Positions 9,811 through 19,292 are shown, numbered from the stretch's first letter. The stretch is DNA of 64,000 nucleotides from an uncultured Cocleimonas sp. (GCF_947495625.1 NZ_CANLZW010000017.1:31438-95437), one strand, 5' to 3'. A program made the numbers and translations. Notes: generated by a model from the letters alone, not told the origin.

Positions 9811-12800
9811 TCAATTAGCTATTTTGAAGTTTGATGTAGCTTCCGGAACTCCATTTGTAAATGATATTTTGCTTAGTGGTGTCACTGGAATTTTATCCCC
9901 AGGTAGAAGAATGCCGACCAGATTTAACGGGTCCGCCGAAGAAATCGTAATCGATTGATCTGTTTTATTCTTTTTGCGGGATTTTCGCAGTACATTGAGC
10001 GCTTCGGGTAAAGCGAACTGCTCGCCACTGACACCGTTTACAAAACGTCCGCCACGAATTTCACCGCGCGCTTCCATACGCCAGTAAACGCGTAATAAAT
10101 CACGCCATTGCGGTAGGTTATTTTCGCGTTCTAACACTTTGCGGAAGATGACGCCGTAACGATTCAGTAGCGTCCATGCGATGAATTCTATTTCATCCTG
10201 ATTCAGTGAGGCTTGAGTTGTTTCTGTGTTGTTGATTTGTCTGATCAAACTCCAGCGGCCGGCATTATCGAAAGGTGACACTTTGGCGGTGCTTCTTCCA
10301 CGCCGTGCGTGAAACTTAGGACGTTTGGCTGAAGGCGTAATCAATGCGCGCAAACCTACGTAGGCGTCTGACGTGACTAATCCCCAGTTGACTAATTCAC
10401 CCAAAGCATCTTCGACTTGAGTGCGCAAAATACCTGTGTGTTGAACAATGTCGAAGAAGAATAACGCACCATGATTGCTTAACGCTTCAGCGACTTTTTC
10501 TGCATAGGGGCTGAGTTTGTATTCGTCGGGTTTTCCTGCGAGTTGCTTCCATTGGGGAAGATGGCTTCGTTGCAATAAGGCAATGGGAGTATTCTTCACG
10601 GGTGATTTCTTCTTGGTAAGTTTTTTACTTGAAGAGGCGACATTCAAGCGTAGCCAGTTAATTCTTCCAGAAATACACAGGCTATCTAACATATCGATAC
10701 TGAAATTTTTGATGCGCGCTGGCAATACGCCTTCTTGCCACGCAGCCGCGGAAAGCGAAATACCCTCCAGCTGTTCGAGTACATGAGCAAGGGATTCAGT
10801 ACCTTCGCCTTTATCCACCAAGCCCTGCCATTCAAATAAGAATGACATATAGTTGGCCAGCGAAACGGGTTCAATTTCACGGCGTAGTCGAGAAATAGTG
10901 TAGCGATGGATGCGTGCGAGCAGTCTGCGCTCACACCATTCAACTTCGCTATTTTGTCGGGTGAAGTGACCTTGAATAACGAAGCCTTCCTGTTCAAGCG
11001 CGAGTAAAACCTGATTGGTTTTATTTGCATCGATTCCTAATGGTTGACCTAGTTGCTCGGCAGTGACAGGACCGAGCCCTTCCAGCCTACTGCGTAAAAT
11101 TTCCAGTAATGGGTTCTCTGTAGAAAAAGTGCCTGTAAGTGGGGGGGTGACATTTTGTTTGTTATTAGTAGATTCGAGGCTAGTTATTTCGCGGTTTGAT
11201 TCAGGAATAACCGCCAGAAACTCGTGTAACCGTTCTGCAGCAACCCATAATATATCTGCATTACTATCAGAGTGGATTATCTTAATTTTATGCGCACGAC
11301 TTTCATTGGCGAGCTCATCAAACATGTGTTGCCAGCCACAATTGCTAATCACATCGACAGCGCTATTCGATAATACTTTGCCTTGCTCAGTTTCGAGAAT
11401 AAAACCCAATACCATCAGTGCATCGTGTAATTCATCGGCAGTGCGCACAATCGGCCAGGCTTCTTCGCGTACTTTCTCTATCGCTGCATTATCTAATTTG
11501 CGTAATGAGGCGGCATCCTCAGTGCTCATAAATGGCTGAGATTTAATCGCCATGGTGCGGCGTTCTTCAGCCTCGCCATCGTCGAGGAATGCGTAAGGTT
11601 TTGCGGTAATCACTTCTTGAGAAAGCGGTGATGGTGAAGTTAAATCACAACAGGTGATATTGATTTTGCCCGTTTCGATCTTCTGTAAGACTTCGATTAA
11701 ACCATCGATATCCATGGTTTCATTCAGGCAGTCTTTGATGGTTTGTTCTACCAAAGGATGATCAGGAATTTCGCGTTCGCCAGCGATATTCTCCAGACAG
11801 GCAATCTGATCGGGAAACACCACGGCCATTAAATCTTCGGCATCAGAGCGCTGAAAGTAGGGGGGTGACCTACGGCCAAAACGATTGCGCAAAACGGCCA
11901 GTGAAATCGTCGCATTCCAGCGCCAGCGTGTCGGGAATACAGGAGCATCTAACATCGCCTGAATTAACACTTCACGCACCGTTTTCGAATTTAGGTAGCG
12001 GGCGACTTCCTCCATGGGAAAACTATGGGTGGATGACAATGACAGCACAATACTGTCTTCCAGCGCGGCTGCTTGTAATTCGAAATTAAACTTACGGCAA
12101 AAGCGTTTTCGTAAAGCCAGACCCCACGCTTTGTTGATGCGTGATCCAAAAGTGGAGTGAATCACGAAATGCATATCGCCCACTTCATCAAAGAAGCGTT
12201 CGAAAAGAACATTGCTTTGTGTCGGCAGTAAACCTAACGCCGCTTTGGCAGCAGCCAGATAAGCAACCAATTGTTCGGCAGCACTTCGTGATAAGTGATA
12301 TTCAGCACGCAAAAAAGCAATTGCGCATTCTTCGCTTTCGTCGAGTAATTCATCGACCGTTTCACGTAGGGCGGATACGGTTCCTGATAATTCATCGGTA
12401 CGCCCCAATGCATCACCCACCCAGAAAGGAATGTTAGGTGGTTGACCATCCGCGTCTTCGACAAACACTTTGCCGATTTCTGATTTTAATATTCGATAAG
12501 AGCGATTACCCAATTGGAAAATATCTCCGGGCAGGCTTTCAAAGGCAAAATCTTCGCCCACGCTTCCAATACGATAACCCTCAGGTTGCAATACCACATC
12601 GCAATCGAATTGATCGGGAATTGCACCGCCATTGGTTAGCGAAATAATGCGCGCGCTTTTGCGGGGACGAGCAAGACGGTTGATACCATCATAATGTATG
12701 TAGGCACCGCGTCTTCCGCGTCGTGTAGAAAAACCATCCGCTAGCATCTTTATAATGTCATCGAAGGTTTTTTGCGTAAGCTCAGCGTAGGGTAATGCTT

Positions 12801-14112
12801 TTTTAAATGTCTGATAGAGTTCATCGACGTTCCATTCGCGCGCACTAACTTCAGCAACGATTTGTTGTGAGAGAACATCCAGCGGTTGTTTGGGAATAAT
12901 AACCCGATCTAAATCATCCTGATTTGCGGCATGTAATAATGCCGTGGTTTCAACTAGCTCATCGCGACTTAATGGGAAAATGCGCCCCTTAGGCGTTGCC
13001 CCAACAGCATGACCTGAACGTCCAACGCGTTGTAAAAATGCGGCAATCGACCGAGGTGAACCGAGTTGCACAACCAGATCAATATCACCAATATCGATAC
13101 CTAATTCTAATGACGCTGTGGCGACTAAGCATTTAAGATTACCTGCTTTCAGGCGTTGCTCAGCTTCGAGTCGTTTTTCTTTTGCCATACTGCCATGGTG
13201 CGCCATGACGTTTTCTTCGCCAATTCGATCAGCCATGCTTTTGGCAACGCGTTCGGCTAAGCGTCGAGTATTTACAAAGATCAGCACCGATTTATGCGTA
13301 TTGGAAAAGTATTCAAGGCGCGCGTAAATCTCTTCCCAGATCTCATTCGACATGATTGCGCTAAGTGGTGAGGCAGGCATTTCAATGGCAAGATCGCGCT
13401 CGCGAGAATGACCTGTGTCGATAATCGCACACTCCTCATCACGATCACCGACTAGAAACTTAGCCATGGTCTCGATGGGTTTTTGTGTAGCGGATAAACC
13501 GATGCGTTGCAGATGAGATTCTGGATTGTGTTCCTTGGTGAGCGCTTCCAGTCTTTCTAATGAGAGCGTTAGGTGGGAACCACGTTTACTCCCTGCGATG
13601 GCGTGAATTTCATCGATGATGACGGTTTGCACGGTGCTTAACATCTTTCTGCCAGACTCAGAAGTCAGCAGAATGTAGATCGACTCTGGGGTGGTGACAA
13701 GGATATGCGGCGGTGTGCGAATTGCTTTGGCGCGCTCTGCTTGAGGTGTGTCACCGGTTCTCACCCAGGCGCGCGCATCGACATCGTGCAAACCTAATTC
13801 TAATAGTGAATCACGGACGCCTTGCAACGGTTGTTGTAAGTTGATTTGAATATCATTGGAAAGGGCTTTTAATGGTGAGATGTAAAGTACGCGGGTTTCA
13901 TTTTCCAGCCCGCGTTCGAGCCCTTCTTTTATTAGCTGATCAATCGCAGATAAAAATGCGGCGAGCGTTTTACCCGAACCTGTTGGCGCTGCGAGTAATG
14001 TGTGTTTTCCCTGATTTATTGCAGACCACGATTGCTCCTGAACATCCGTTGCTGCTTTAAAGTTAGAATTAAACCAGCGGGTGATGGCCGGATGGAAACT
14101 AGGAGAACTCAT
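9811..14112 (-). CDS. lhr: ATP-dependent helicase Lhr (Lhr-Core plus Lhr-CTD)
   Basis: This is a 1433-residue superfamily 2 helicase of the long Lhr type. Walker A is APTGSGKT (42-49), Walker B is DEIH, and motif VI is QRVGRSGH. The winged-helix and Lhr-Core domains follow, then the large C-terminal extension. The ATG at 14112 begins MSSPSFHPAITRWF as in the family. The start at 14166 would add an odd tail. Lhr enzymes act in DNA repair and RNA-DNA unwinding. Two stretches matching the dispersed repeat lie inside the gene. The one at 11124-11156 encodes NVTPPLTGTFST in a poorly conserved linker. The one at 11854-11871 encodes RSPPYFQR at a place where Lhr proteins normally have a Pro-Pro motif. 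The frame is intact through both. Confidence 0.94.
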   Translation of the reverse strand: MSSPSFHPAITRWFNSNFKAATDVQEQSWSAINQGKHTLLAAPTGSGKTLAAFLSAIDQLIKEGLERGLENETRVLYISPLKALSNDIQINLQQPLQGVRDSLLELGLHDVDARAWVRTGDTPQAERAKAIRTPPHILVTTPESIYILLTSESGRKMLSTVQTVIIDEIHAIAGSKRGSHLTLSLERLEALTKEHNPESHLQRIGLSATQKPIETMAKFLVGDRDEECAIIDTGHSRERDLAIEMPASPLSAIMSNEIWEEIYARLEYFSNTHKSVLIFVNTRRLAERVAKSMADRIGEENVMAHHGSMAKEKRLEAEQRLKAGNLKCLVATASLELGIDIGDIDLVVQLGSPRSIAAFLQRVGRSGHAVGATPKGRIFPLSRDELVETTALLHAANQDDLDRVIIPKQPLDVLSQQIVAEVSAREWNVDELYQTFKKALPYAELTQKTFDDIIKMLADGFSTRRGRRGAYIHYDGINRLARPRKSARIISLTNGGAIPDQFDCDVVLQPEGYRIGSVGEDFAFESLPGDIFQLGNRSYRILKSEIGKVFVEDADGQPPNIPFWVGDALGRTDELSGTVSALRETVDELLDESEECAIAFLRAEYHLSRSAAEQLVAYLAAAKAALGLLPTQSNVLFERFFDEVGDMHFVIHSTFGSRINKAWGLALRKRFCRKFNFELQAAALEDSIVLSLSSTHSFPMEEVARYLNSKTVREVLIQAMLDAPVFPTRWRWNATISLAVLRNRFGRRSPPYFQRSDAEDLMAVVFPDQIACLENIAGEREIPDHPLVEQTIKDCLNETMDIDGLIEVLQKIETGKINITCCDLTSPSPLSQEVITAKPYAFLDDGEAEERRTMAIKSQPFMSTEDAASLRKLDNAAIEKVREEAWPIVRTADELHDALMVLGFILETEQGKVLSNSAVDVISNCGWQHMFDELANESRAHKIKIIHSDSNADILWVAAERLHEFLAVIPESNREITSLESTNNKQNVTPPLTGTFSTENPLLEILRSRLEGLGPVTAEQLGQPLGIDANKTNQVLLALEQEGFVIQGHFTRQNSEVEWCERRLLARIHRYTISRLRREIEPVSLANYMSFLFEWQGLVDKGEGTESLAHVLEQLEGISLSAAAWQEGVLPARIKNFSIDMLDSLCISGRINWLRLNVASSSKKLTKKKSPVKNTPIALLQRSHLPQWKQLAGKPDEYKLSPYAEKVAEALSNHGALFFFDIVQHTGILRTQVEDALGELVNWGLVTSDAYVGLRALITPSAKRPKFHARRGRSTAKVSPFDNAGRWSLIRQINNTETTQASLNQDEIEFIAWTLLNRYGVIFRKVLERENNLPQWRDLLRVYWRMEARGEIRGGRFVNGVSGEQFALPEALNVLRKSRKKNKTDQSITISSADPLNLVGILLPGDKIPVTPLSKISFTNGVPEATSNFKIAN
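11124..11156 (+). repeat. dispersed repeat, short form, inside lhr
   Basis: The copy reads AAAAAGTGCCTG then TAAGTGGGGGGGTGACATTTT, full length for the short form. It sits in the minus-strand lhr frame and encodes VTPPLTGTF in a linker, with no frame disruption. Confidence 0.85.
11854..11871 (+). repeat. dispersed repeat core, partial, inside lhr
   Basis: GAAAGTAGGGGGGTGACC matches the core of the repeat but the AAAAAGTGCCTA end is missing. The encoded residues RSPPYF fall on a Pro-Pro motif expected in Lhr proteins, so this may be a chance or selected likeness and not an insertion. Confidence 0.5.
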
Positions 14113-14200
14113 CTTATGATAATACGCTTTTTGTTCGCTTTTCTCCAGTCTGTAATTAGTTAACACTTCTAAGAGGTATTTAGCTGATCTATGTTTTGAA

Positions 14201-14228
14201 AAAAACTCGCTAAAAGTGGGGGGGTGTA
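14201..14228 (+). repeat. dispersed repeat, short form
   Basis: AAAAACTCGC then TAAAAGTGGGGGGGTGTA lies between the divergent lhr and ion channel genes, 16 bases before the channel start codon. It may overlap the promoter or leader of the channel gene. Confidence 0.8.
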
Positions 14229-14243
14229 TTGTAGAATAAAGAT

Positions 14244-15260
14244 ATGAGCGAACCCCGTCGAAAATGGCTGTATCAAGTATTAGAACAAAATCATAAAGGC
14301 GCTTATGGTAATGTCATAAATATTGGCTTGATGGTGTTGATTTTTTTGAATGTGTTCAGCATTGTTGCGGCGTCTGAGCAGAGTATCCATGATAAGTACA
14401 CTGTATTTTTTCGCTGGATGGATCTGTTTACATTGGTGGTTTTTACCGTTGAATACTTTATGCGTGTCTGGGTTTCTATTGAAAGAGAAACGCACGAAGA
14501 ACGTCATCCGTTTATGACTCGTTTACGCTATATGTTTACCCCAATGGCAATGGTGGATTTATTGGCGATATTACCTTCTTATTTACTTTTCCTCGGTCAT
14601 GATTTTCTTATTTTAAGAGCATTGCGTTTAATTAGAATATTTAAATTGACGCGTTATTCCCGCTCGATGGAGTTACTCACAACGGTTTTTAAGCAAGAAG
14701 CTGAGACAATTCTCTCGGCAATATTTGTTTTGATGATTCTTATTGTTATTTCAGCTGCGGGTATTCATATTGTTGAAGGAAAAATTCAACCTGAAGAATT
14801 TGGGAGTATTCCCAGAGCCTTGTGGTGGGCTACGGTTACTTTGACGACTGTAGGTTATGGTGATGTCGTCCCGGTTACCGGAATAGGGCGTGCGCTTGGA
14901 ATTGTAATAGTGATCACGGGTATTGGTATGGCGGCGTTACCAGCTGGTATATTGGCTTCTGGTTTTACATCAGAAGTGACGCGTAGGAGAGAGCATTTTA
15001 AGACCGCGCTGATGGTTTGGGTAGAAGACGGCACTTTTAGTAAACATGAAAATTCCGAATTTATTGAGTTGAGATTGAATCTCGGCATATCTAGAACAGA
15101 CGCAGCCATCATGCTGCGTGAAGCCAGAGCAATAAATAAACGGAATAAAGTTAAAAAAAATAACACCAGTGTCAACGTCTGCCCCAATTGCGGATTTGAC
15201 CTCAATGAGCATGCTGCTGAAGCAGCTAAAGAAAATGCGTTTAGTAAAGATAGAGAATAA
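14244..15260 (+). CDS. voltage-gated potassium-type ion channel
   Basis: This 338-residue protein has the six-helix layout of a voltage-gated cation channel. It has a basic S4-like segment (ILRALRLIRIFKLTRYSRSM), a pore loop with the potassium selectivity filter TTVGYGDV (about 199-206) and a last membrane helix (GIVIVITGIGMAALPAGILASGF). The cytoplasmic C-terminus holds a CPNC pair that could bind metal, but only one CxxC is seen. It is likely an inner membrane potassium channel of the Kch/KvAP-like type. The hemerythrin gene begins 4 bases after its stop, so the two probably form an operon. A copy of the dispersed repeat lies just upstream. Confidence 0.9.
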   Translation: MSEPRRKWLYQVLEQNHKGAYGNVINIGLMVLIFLNVFSIVAASEQSIHDKYTVFFRWMDLFTLVVFTVEYFMRVWVSIERETHEERHPFMTRLRYMFTPMAMVDLLAILPSYLLFLGHDFLILRALRLIRIFKLTRYSRSMELLTTVFKQEAETILSAIFVLMILIVISAAGIHIVEGKIQPEEFGSIPRALWWATVTLTTVGYGDVVPVTGIGRALGIVIVITGIGMAALPAGILASGFTSEVTRRREHFKTALMVWVEDGTFSKHENSEFIELRLNLGISRTDAAIMLREARAINKRNKVKKNNTSVNVCPNCGFDLNEHAAEAAKENAFSKDRE

Positions 15261-15264
15261 TCAA

Positions 15265-15699
15265 ATGAAAAGAGCGGAACAATTACAAGACTTGTCGAGA
15301 GAGCATCATGGGTCATTGGTGATGGCTAAACGTATTGCTGAAATTGCCGAATCTGGAGATGAGAGCGCCATTACGGAGGCAATCGAAACGGTTAAAGATT
15401 ACTATGAAAATGAGCTAGAGGTGCATTTTCAGCACGAAGAGCGAACCATTTTCGCTCCGATCTTTAAAGAATATAGAGAGCATATTGGCATCGCTACACA
15501 GCTATTAAAAGAGCATGGTGCAATGCGAATGTTAATGCCAAAACTTCATGTGGCCAGTGCAAGAGAAGACCTGGCTGAGTTTGCAAGCATGCTAAAAAAT
15601 CACACGCGTATTGAAGAAAGAGAGTTGTTCCCGATTGTGGAATCAACCTTTAGTGATGAGCAGCTGGATGCAATCCTGAATTTTGTGCCTTTAGAATAA
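15265..15699 (+). CDS. hemerythrin HHE domain protein
   Basis: This 144-residue four-helix bundle has the histidine and glutamate ligands of a hemerythrin-like di-iron site: SREHHGSL, EVHFQHEERTIF, LLKEHGAMR and LKNHTRIEERELF. The family binds oxygen or senses oxygen or nitric oxide, or takes part in iron-sulfur repair. Which of these applies is not visible. The ATG at 15265 fits the domain start. The frame is open further upstream to a GTG at 15169, but that would overlap the channel gene. The tight spacing to the channel gene suggests cotranscription. Confidence 0.88.
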   Translation: MKRAEQLQDLSREHHGSLVMAKRIAEIAESGDESAITEAIETVKDYYENELEVHFQHEERTIFAPIFKEYREHIGIATQLLKEHGAMRMLMPKLHVASAREDLAEFASMLKNHTRIEERELFPIVESTFSDEQLDAILNFVPLE

Positions 15700-15824
15700 T
15701 TAACTTGAATAGATAATTTCAGTTAATTATAAACTAATTAAGAATTGTCACATCTTCTAATCTTTTTCTAAATTATATTCAAACCTGAAGGAGAGGTATC
15801 CACAGTATATAGAGGAGAATAGTT

Positions 15825-16247
15825 ATGTTTTCAAAGAAAAAAATTACTGCTTTAGCATTACTTCTAACTACATTGTCTATAAGTAGTTTAGCAAGTGCAG
15901 AAGAAGAGTTGATTGGTTCTAATGAATATCGGGTTTCCTGTGCTTCTTGCCATGGTATCGGTGGAAAAGGAGACGGGCAGATGGCCAAGTTTCTAACGGT
16001 GAAGCCTTCGAATCTGACCATGCTAGCGAAGAATGCAGGAAATAGTGTTTACCCGTTTTTAAAAGTTTTTCAGGTTATTGATGGTCGTACTGAAGTTTCA
16101 GGGCATGGTGATCGTGCGATGCCAGTTTGGGGTGATCGATACAATAAAGAGGCGATCAAGAAATACGGGTCTTTTGGTGGAGAAACAGCAACACGCGCTC
16201 GGGTTCTAGAGCTTGTTTATTATCTTCAGTCTATACAGGAAAAATAG
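15825..16247 (+). CDS. periplasmic monohaem cytochrome c
   Basis: This 140-residue protein has a signal peptide (cleavage probably after SLASA) and one haem c site, CASCH (C39, C42, H43). Met99 in RAMPVWG is the likely sixth haem ligand. It should carry electrons in the periplasm. It does not match a named partner protein here, and could serve sulfur oxidation or a terminal oxidase. An AGGAG lies upstream of the start (15812-15816). The gene stands alone and is followed by an imperfect hairpin. Confidence 0.9.
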   Translation: MFSKKKITALALLLTTLSISSLASAEEELIGSNEYRVSCASCHGIGGKGDGQMAKFLTVKPSNLTMLAKNAGNSVYPFLKVFQVIDGRTEVSGHGDRAMPVWGDRYNKEAIKKYGSFGGETATRARVLELVYYLQSIQEK

Positions 16248-16271
16248 TAATTATTCAGCTATTGTCTGTGT

Positions 16272-16344
16272 AAGTAATGTCATACCCTACGTTTAGAGCT
16301 TTATTTCAGTTAACCAAAGCTCTAAATGTTGGGGGGCGGGTTAC
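16272..16344. repeat. large imperfect inverted repeat after cytochrome c, possibly a diverged repeat pair
   Basis: TTTAGAGCTTT and AAAGCTCTAAA pair across a 13-base loop. The homology of the arms extends outwards to GTAA / TTAC at both ends with several mismatches. The right arm holds TTGGGGGGCGGG, resembling the core of the dispersed repeat. It lies between convergent genes and probably serves as a two-way terminator. Confidence 0.45.
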
Positions 16345-16359
16345 TCTATTTTAATCTTA

Positions 16360-16932
16360 TTATGCTTTCTTCATATAAGCCGCGCGAAGCACGATACGAG
16401 TGCCATTGATACGCCCTTCGATTTGTGAGGTGTCATCAGTAAGTGATATGCCTTTTACTAAGGTGCCGCGTTTTGCGGTGAAGTTTGCGCCTTGAATCAC
16501 TAAATCTTTAACCAACGTGACAGAGTCGCCATTATTTAATGCTGTTCCGTTAACATCTAGGGTTGGCTCATCATTATCTGCGCCTGGACCAACACCTGCC
16601 ATTGCCCACTTTTTTGTCTCGTCTTCTAAATACATCATATCTAAAAGATCTTGCGGCCAACCTTCACTTTTCAGGCTATTAAGCAGTCTCCATGCCATCA
16701 CTTGAACGGCTGGTATCTGACTCCACATGCTGTCATTCAAACAACGCCAGTGATTTGCATCCATGCTGGATGGGTCTTCAATTTGGGATTTACAGGTTTC
16801 GCAAATTAAGATGCTGGTATCAACTGTCGGGTTGGTTTCCGGTGGTACTACAAAAACACTCAGATCATTTTCTGCCGAGCATAGTTCGCATTTGCTTTCA
16901 CTTCGGTCTTTTAGGGATTGTTCTAGGCTCAT
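16360..16932 (-). CDS. PhnA/YjdM-type zinc-ribbon protein
   Basis: This 190-residue protein has an N-terminal zinc ribbon (C15-x2-C18 and C44-x2-C47) and a C-terminal PhnA domain with the typical DVNGTALNNGDSVTLVKDL and the closing GRINGTRIVLRAAYMKKA. The family name comes from a gene near the E. coli phosphonate operon, but it is not a phosphonoacetate hydrolase and its role is unknown. Longer forms with an added zinc ribbon are known. No phosphonate genes lie nearby. Confidence 0.85.
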   Translation of the reverse strand: MSLEQSLKDRSESKCELCSAENDLSVFVVPPETNPTVDTSILICETCKSQIEDPSSMDANHWRCLNDSMWSQIPAVQVMAWRLLNSLKSEGWPQDLLDMMYLEDETKKWAMAGVGPGADNDEPTLDVNGTALNNGDSVTLVKDLVIQGANFTAKRGTLVKGISLTDDTSQIEGRINGTRIVLRAAYMKKA

Positions 16933-17012
16933 CTCTCACTTCTCGCAATAGTAATCTGTTTTTAGGTGATGCTAAAAAAACGGGATTATGCCATAGATGA
17001 AGAATCTGGTGT

Positions 17013-17627
17013 TTAGGATTTTGGGCGCCAGATAATGGATTCAAGAGACCAGCCTTGTAAAACATCTGCAGGAGGAATTTTGCCCGTAACTGGGTTATCC
17101 CACTTGCCATTAAATACATATAAAATATTTGGCGTATTCGGAGCGTAGCACAGTACTTTTCCAGACATATCAGAATAGCCTGCCTGACATTGCTCATTTT
17201 GACCGTAGGTATACACTTTATTGTAGAGTGTCCCAAGATGATGACCCAGACTGTTCTGGATAATGTTGTCCTCAATGATGACTGAGTAGATATTTTTATG
17301 TGCCGCATCTGGGATGATATTTAATATGGTTTTTACGCCTTCTGAAATGCGTATTGCTGGAAATGGATTACCATCCTGGAAGTTGACTTCTTCAACAACA
17401 CTATAATCACTAAATGCCAAGGTCATCTGGTGCATATTGAATGATGTGGTGGCATTGATGGGTCCGATACCATCTGCAGATAAGATTATGGTTTTATCTT
17501 CCACTGCTGCTGTTGTGTCTTTTATAGCATCATCATTATCACAAGCTGTTAAGCCTAAAGATAAAATAAGGGTGAATAAGAACACTGTTAACGTATTTTT
17601 AGATACGTTTAGGACTGCATTTTCCAT
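17013..17627 (-). CDS. YfeY-like lipoprotein (DUF1131)
   Basis: This 204-residue protein has a lipoprotein signal with lipobox LTAC (C29). Two segments resemble the RpoE-regulated E. coli lipoprotein YfeY: GIGPINATTSFN near the start, and the C-terminal run from LYVFNGKW to GWSLESIIWRPKS (YfeY has YQFSGEW and a WKVSKIIWRR end). A C-x(n)-C pair (QCQAGYSD, KVLCYAP) may be a disulfide. The assignment is from memory of the family, and an HMM search of DUF1131 would settle it. Its function in the envelope is not known. Confidence 0.7.
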   Translation of the reverse strand: MENAVLNVSKNTLTVFLFTLILSLGLTACDNDDAIKDTTAAVEDKTIILSADGIGPINATTSFNMHQMTLAFSDYSVVEEVNFQDGNPFPAIRISEGVKTILNIIPDAAHKNIYSVIIEDNIIQNSLGHHLGTLYNKVYTYGQNEQCQAGYSDMSGKVLCYAPNTPNILYVFNGKWDNPVTGKIPPADVLQGWSLESIIWRPKS

Positions 17628-17956
17628 AATAAATTTCTATCCATATATAATTGCCTAACTATTGAGCATTCTCTCATAAAGCAATTAGGAGAACAATCAG
17701 GCGGGAGTGTATAAGGAGGACTTGAGTGAGGATAAGTTCGATAATTTTGAACTTTATTCGATGTCTGCAAACTAAACTGTTTGTTGTTATTTACACAATT
17801 GTTATTTTTTATTCTTTCTTTTTGTTAGAAATGCATAAAAAATAAGCGAGAGAAAGTTTAAATTAAGCTTTATTAGTAAATCATCTTTTGCTAATATGCG
17901 CTGAAATTGGCACTTATCCCCCCTTTTTGGAGTGCCTAAATTAGGAAGAAATTAAG
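17628..17956. other. intergenic region upstream of the 3D-domain gene
   Basis: This 329-base gap between divergent genes is AT-rich. GGCACT and AGTGCC pair around TATCCCCCCTTTTTGG (17909-17936), which looks like scrambled pieces of the dispersed repeat. I see no gene in it. AGGAAG near 17943 is the likely ribosome binding site of the next gene. Confidence 0.4.
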
Positions 17957-18559
17957 ATGTTTACTAATAAACCCCTTAGCGTTTATGGATTAACGCTAGC
18001 TGTGCTATTGAGTTTTATATTCTCAATGTCAGCAAATGCGAGCCCACGGAATAAGAACAGCGTTATCACTAAAACGAAAACTGCTGAAGAAACCAAGCAA
18101 TTACAACTAGCTTATAAAGCGTTGATTGCAGAGTTTGATAAAAAAGCAGCTTCTGTCAAAGCTAAATATTCATCAGAAAAGAGCAGCGGAAAAGCCAAGT
18201 TAGTTAAAGCGTCTTTAACGGCTGCTAGCTACTCTGATTATGACAAAAGCCTACATGTGACTGCTACGGCCTACACTTCTCATGCTGATCAAACAGATAG
18301 CACCCCTAATATTGCTGCATGGGGAGATAGACTGAAGCCCGGTATGAAAGCAATTGCGGTATCTCGTGATCTTTTGAAAGTATACGGTTTAAAGCATAAG
18401 CAAAAAGTTAGAATCAAAGGCCTAGAAGGCGAATATGTTGTGCTGGATAAAATGAACAAGCGCTGGCGCAAGAAAATAGATATATATATGGGAATGAACA
18501 AGCGTAAGGCATTTAAATGGGGTCGTCGAAAAGTAGAAATACTTTGGAACCAAATCTAA
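17957..18559 (+). CDS. exported 3D-domain (RlpA-like fold) protein
   Basis: This 200-residue protein has a signal peptide (hydrophobic run then SANASP), a Lys/Ala-rich helical segment (about 35-90) and a C-terminal 3D domain. The domain is marked by VTATAYTSHADQTDSTP, AAWGD, AVSRDLL and VVLDKMNKRWRKKIDIYM, with the conserved aspartates in place. The 3D domain is a double-psi beta barrel seen in lytic transglycosylases such as MltA. This small protein may act on or bind peptidoglycan. The gene stands alone and is followed by a terminator. Confidence 0.82.
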   Translation: MFTNKPLSVYGLTLAVLLSFIFSMSANASPRNKNSVITKTKTAEETKQLQLAYKALIAEFDKKAASVKAKYSSEKSSGKAKLVKASLTAASYSDYDKSLHVTATAYTSHADQTDSTPNIAAWGDRLKPGMKAIAVSRDLLKVYGLKHKQKVRIKGLEGEYVVLDKMNKRWRKKIDIYMGMNKRKAFKWGRRKVEILWNQI

Positions 18560-18594
18560 TTTATACCCTCTAACGTTTAAAGAACATCCCCTTT

Positions 18595-18620
18595 GGCCTG
18601 CAACTTAGCAGGCTTTTTTT
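18595..18620 (+). terminator. rho-independent terminator after the 3D-domain gene
   Basis: GCCTGC, loop AACTTA, GCAGGC, followed by seven T, lies 36 bases after the stop and upstream of the convergent yggT gene. Confidence 0.85.
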
Positions 18621-18676
18621 ATGCCTGTAAATTTTGTAGTATTTAGGTATTCTGGTATTTGCCCATCATTCTCAAG

Positions 18677-19249
18677 TTAATGGAATAGATTGTTGGCAAT
18701 TATTAGCAAAATATTCAATCCTAGAATCGCAACTAACGGCGATAAATCCATCATACCTACAAGTGGAACAACTTTACGAATAGGTCTTAAAATAGGGTTG
18801 GTCAGGCTATTAATTAATGGCACCAATGGATTGCCTTGAGTGTTTCCTACCCAGCTCATAATTGCTTGAATAATCAAAGCGATGATATAAATCCAGATAA
18901 TGGTTTTTACCAATTCACCTAAGGCAAAGAGCAATGTTTCAGGAAACATAATTGCACCTTTACTAATAAGGAACAGCAAACTTAGCTTTACCAAGGTTAA
19001 AGTGTAAGCCAAAACAACCGCAGATGTATCGACACTCCCGAAAGACGGAATGAAACGTCTCAGTGGTACTAACACAGGGTTTGTTATTTTTACCAAAAAC
19101 TGTGAGAAAGGATTATGAAAGCTCGCGCGTGCAAAGCCAAGTAGTAGACGAATCACCACCGCACCGATATATAAAGAAAATACGGTTTCTATTAAAAAGA
19201 TAACGATTTGAGAGACGACTGAGAGTCCTAATATTGATAAACCTAACAC
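18677..19249 (-). CDS. YggT family membrane protein
   Basis: This 190-residue protein contains two tandem YGGT repeats, each with two membrane helices and the conserved segment NPFSQFLVKITNPVLVPLRR or NPLVPLINSLTNPILRPIRK. The family is linked to osmotic tolerance and cell division or polarity functions, but no activity is proven. The order yggS-proC-yggT, divergent from pilT, is conserved in gammaproteobacteria and is kept here. A copy of the dispersed repeat separates it from proC. Confidence 0.92.
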   Translation of the reverse strand: MLGLSILGLSVVSQIVIFLIETVFSLYIGAVVIRLLLGFARASFHNPFSQFLVKITNPVLVPLRRFIPSFGSVDTSAVVLAYTLTLVKLSLLFLISKGAIMFPETLLFALGELVKTIIWIYIIALIIQAIMSWVGNTQGNPLVPLINSLTNPILRPIRKVVPLVGMMDLSPLVAILGLNILLIIANNLFH

Positions 19250-19292
19250 TGATAACTTCTCCAGTTATTATTGGGTGATAATGTCAAAAGGG

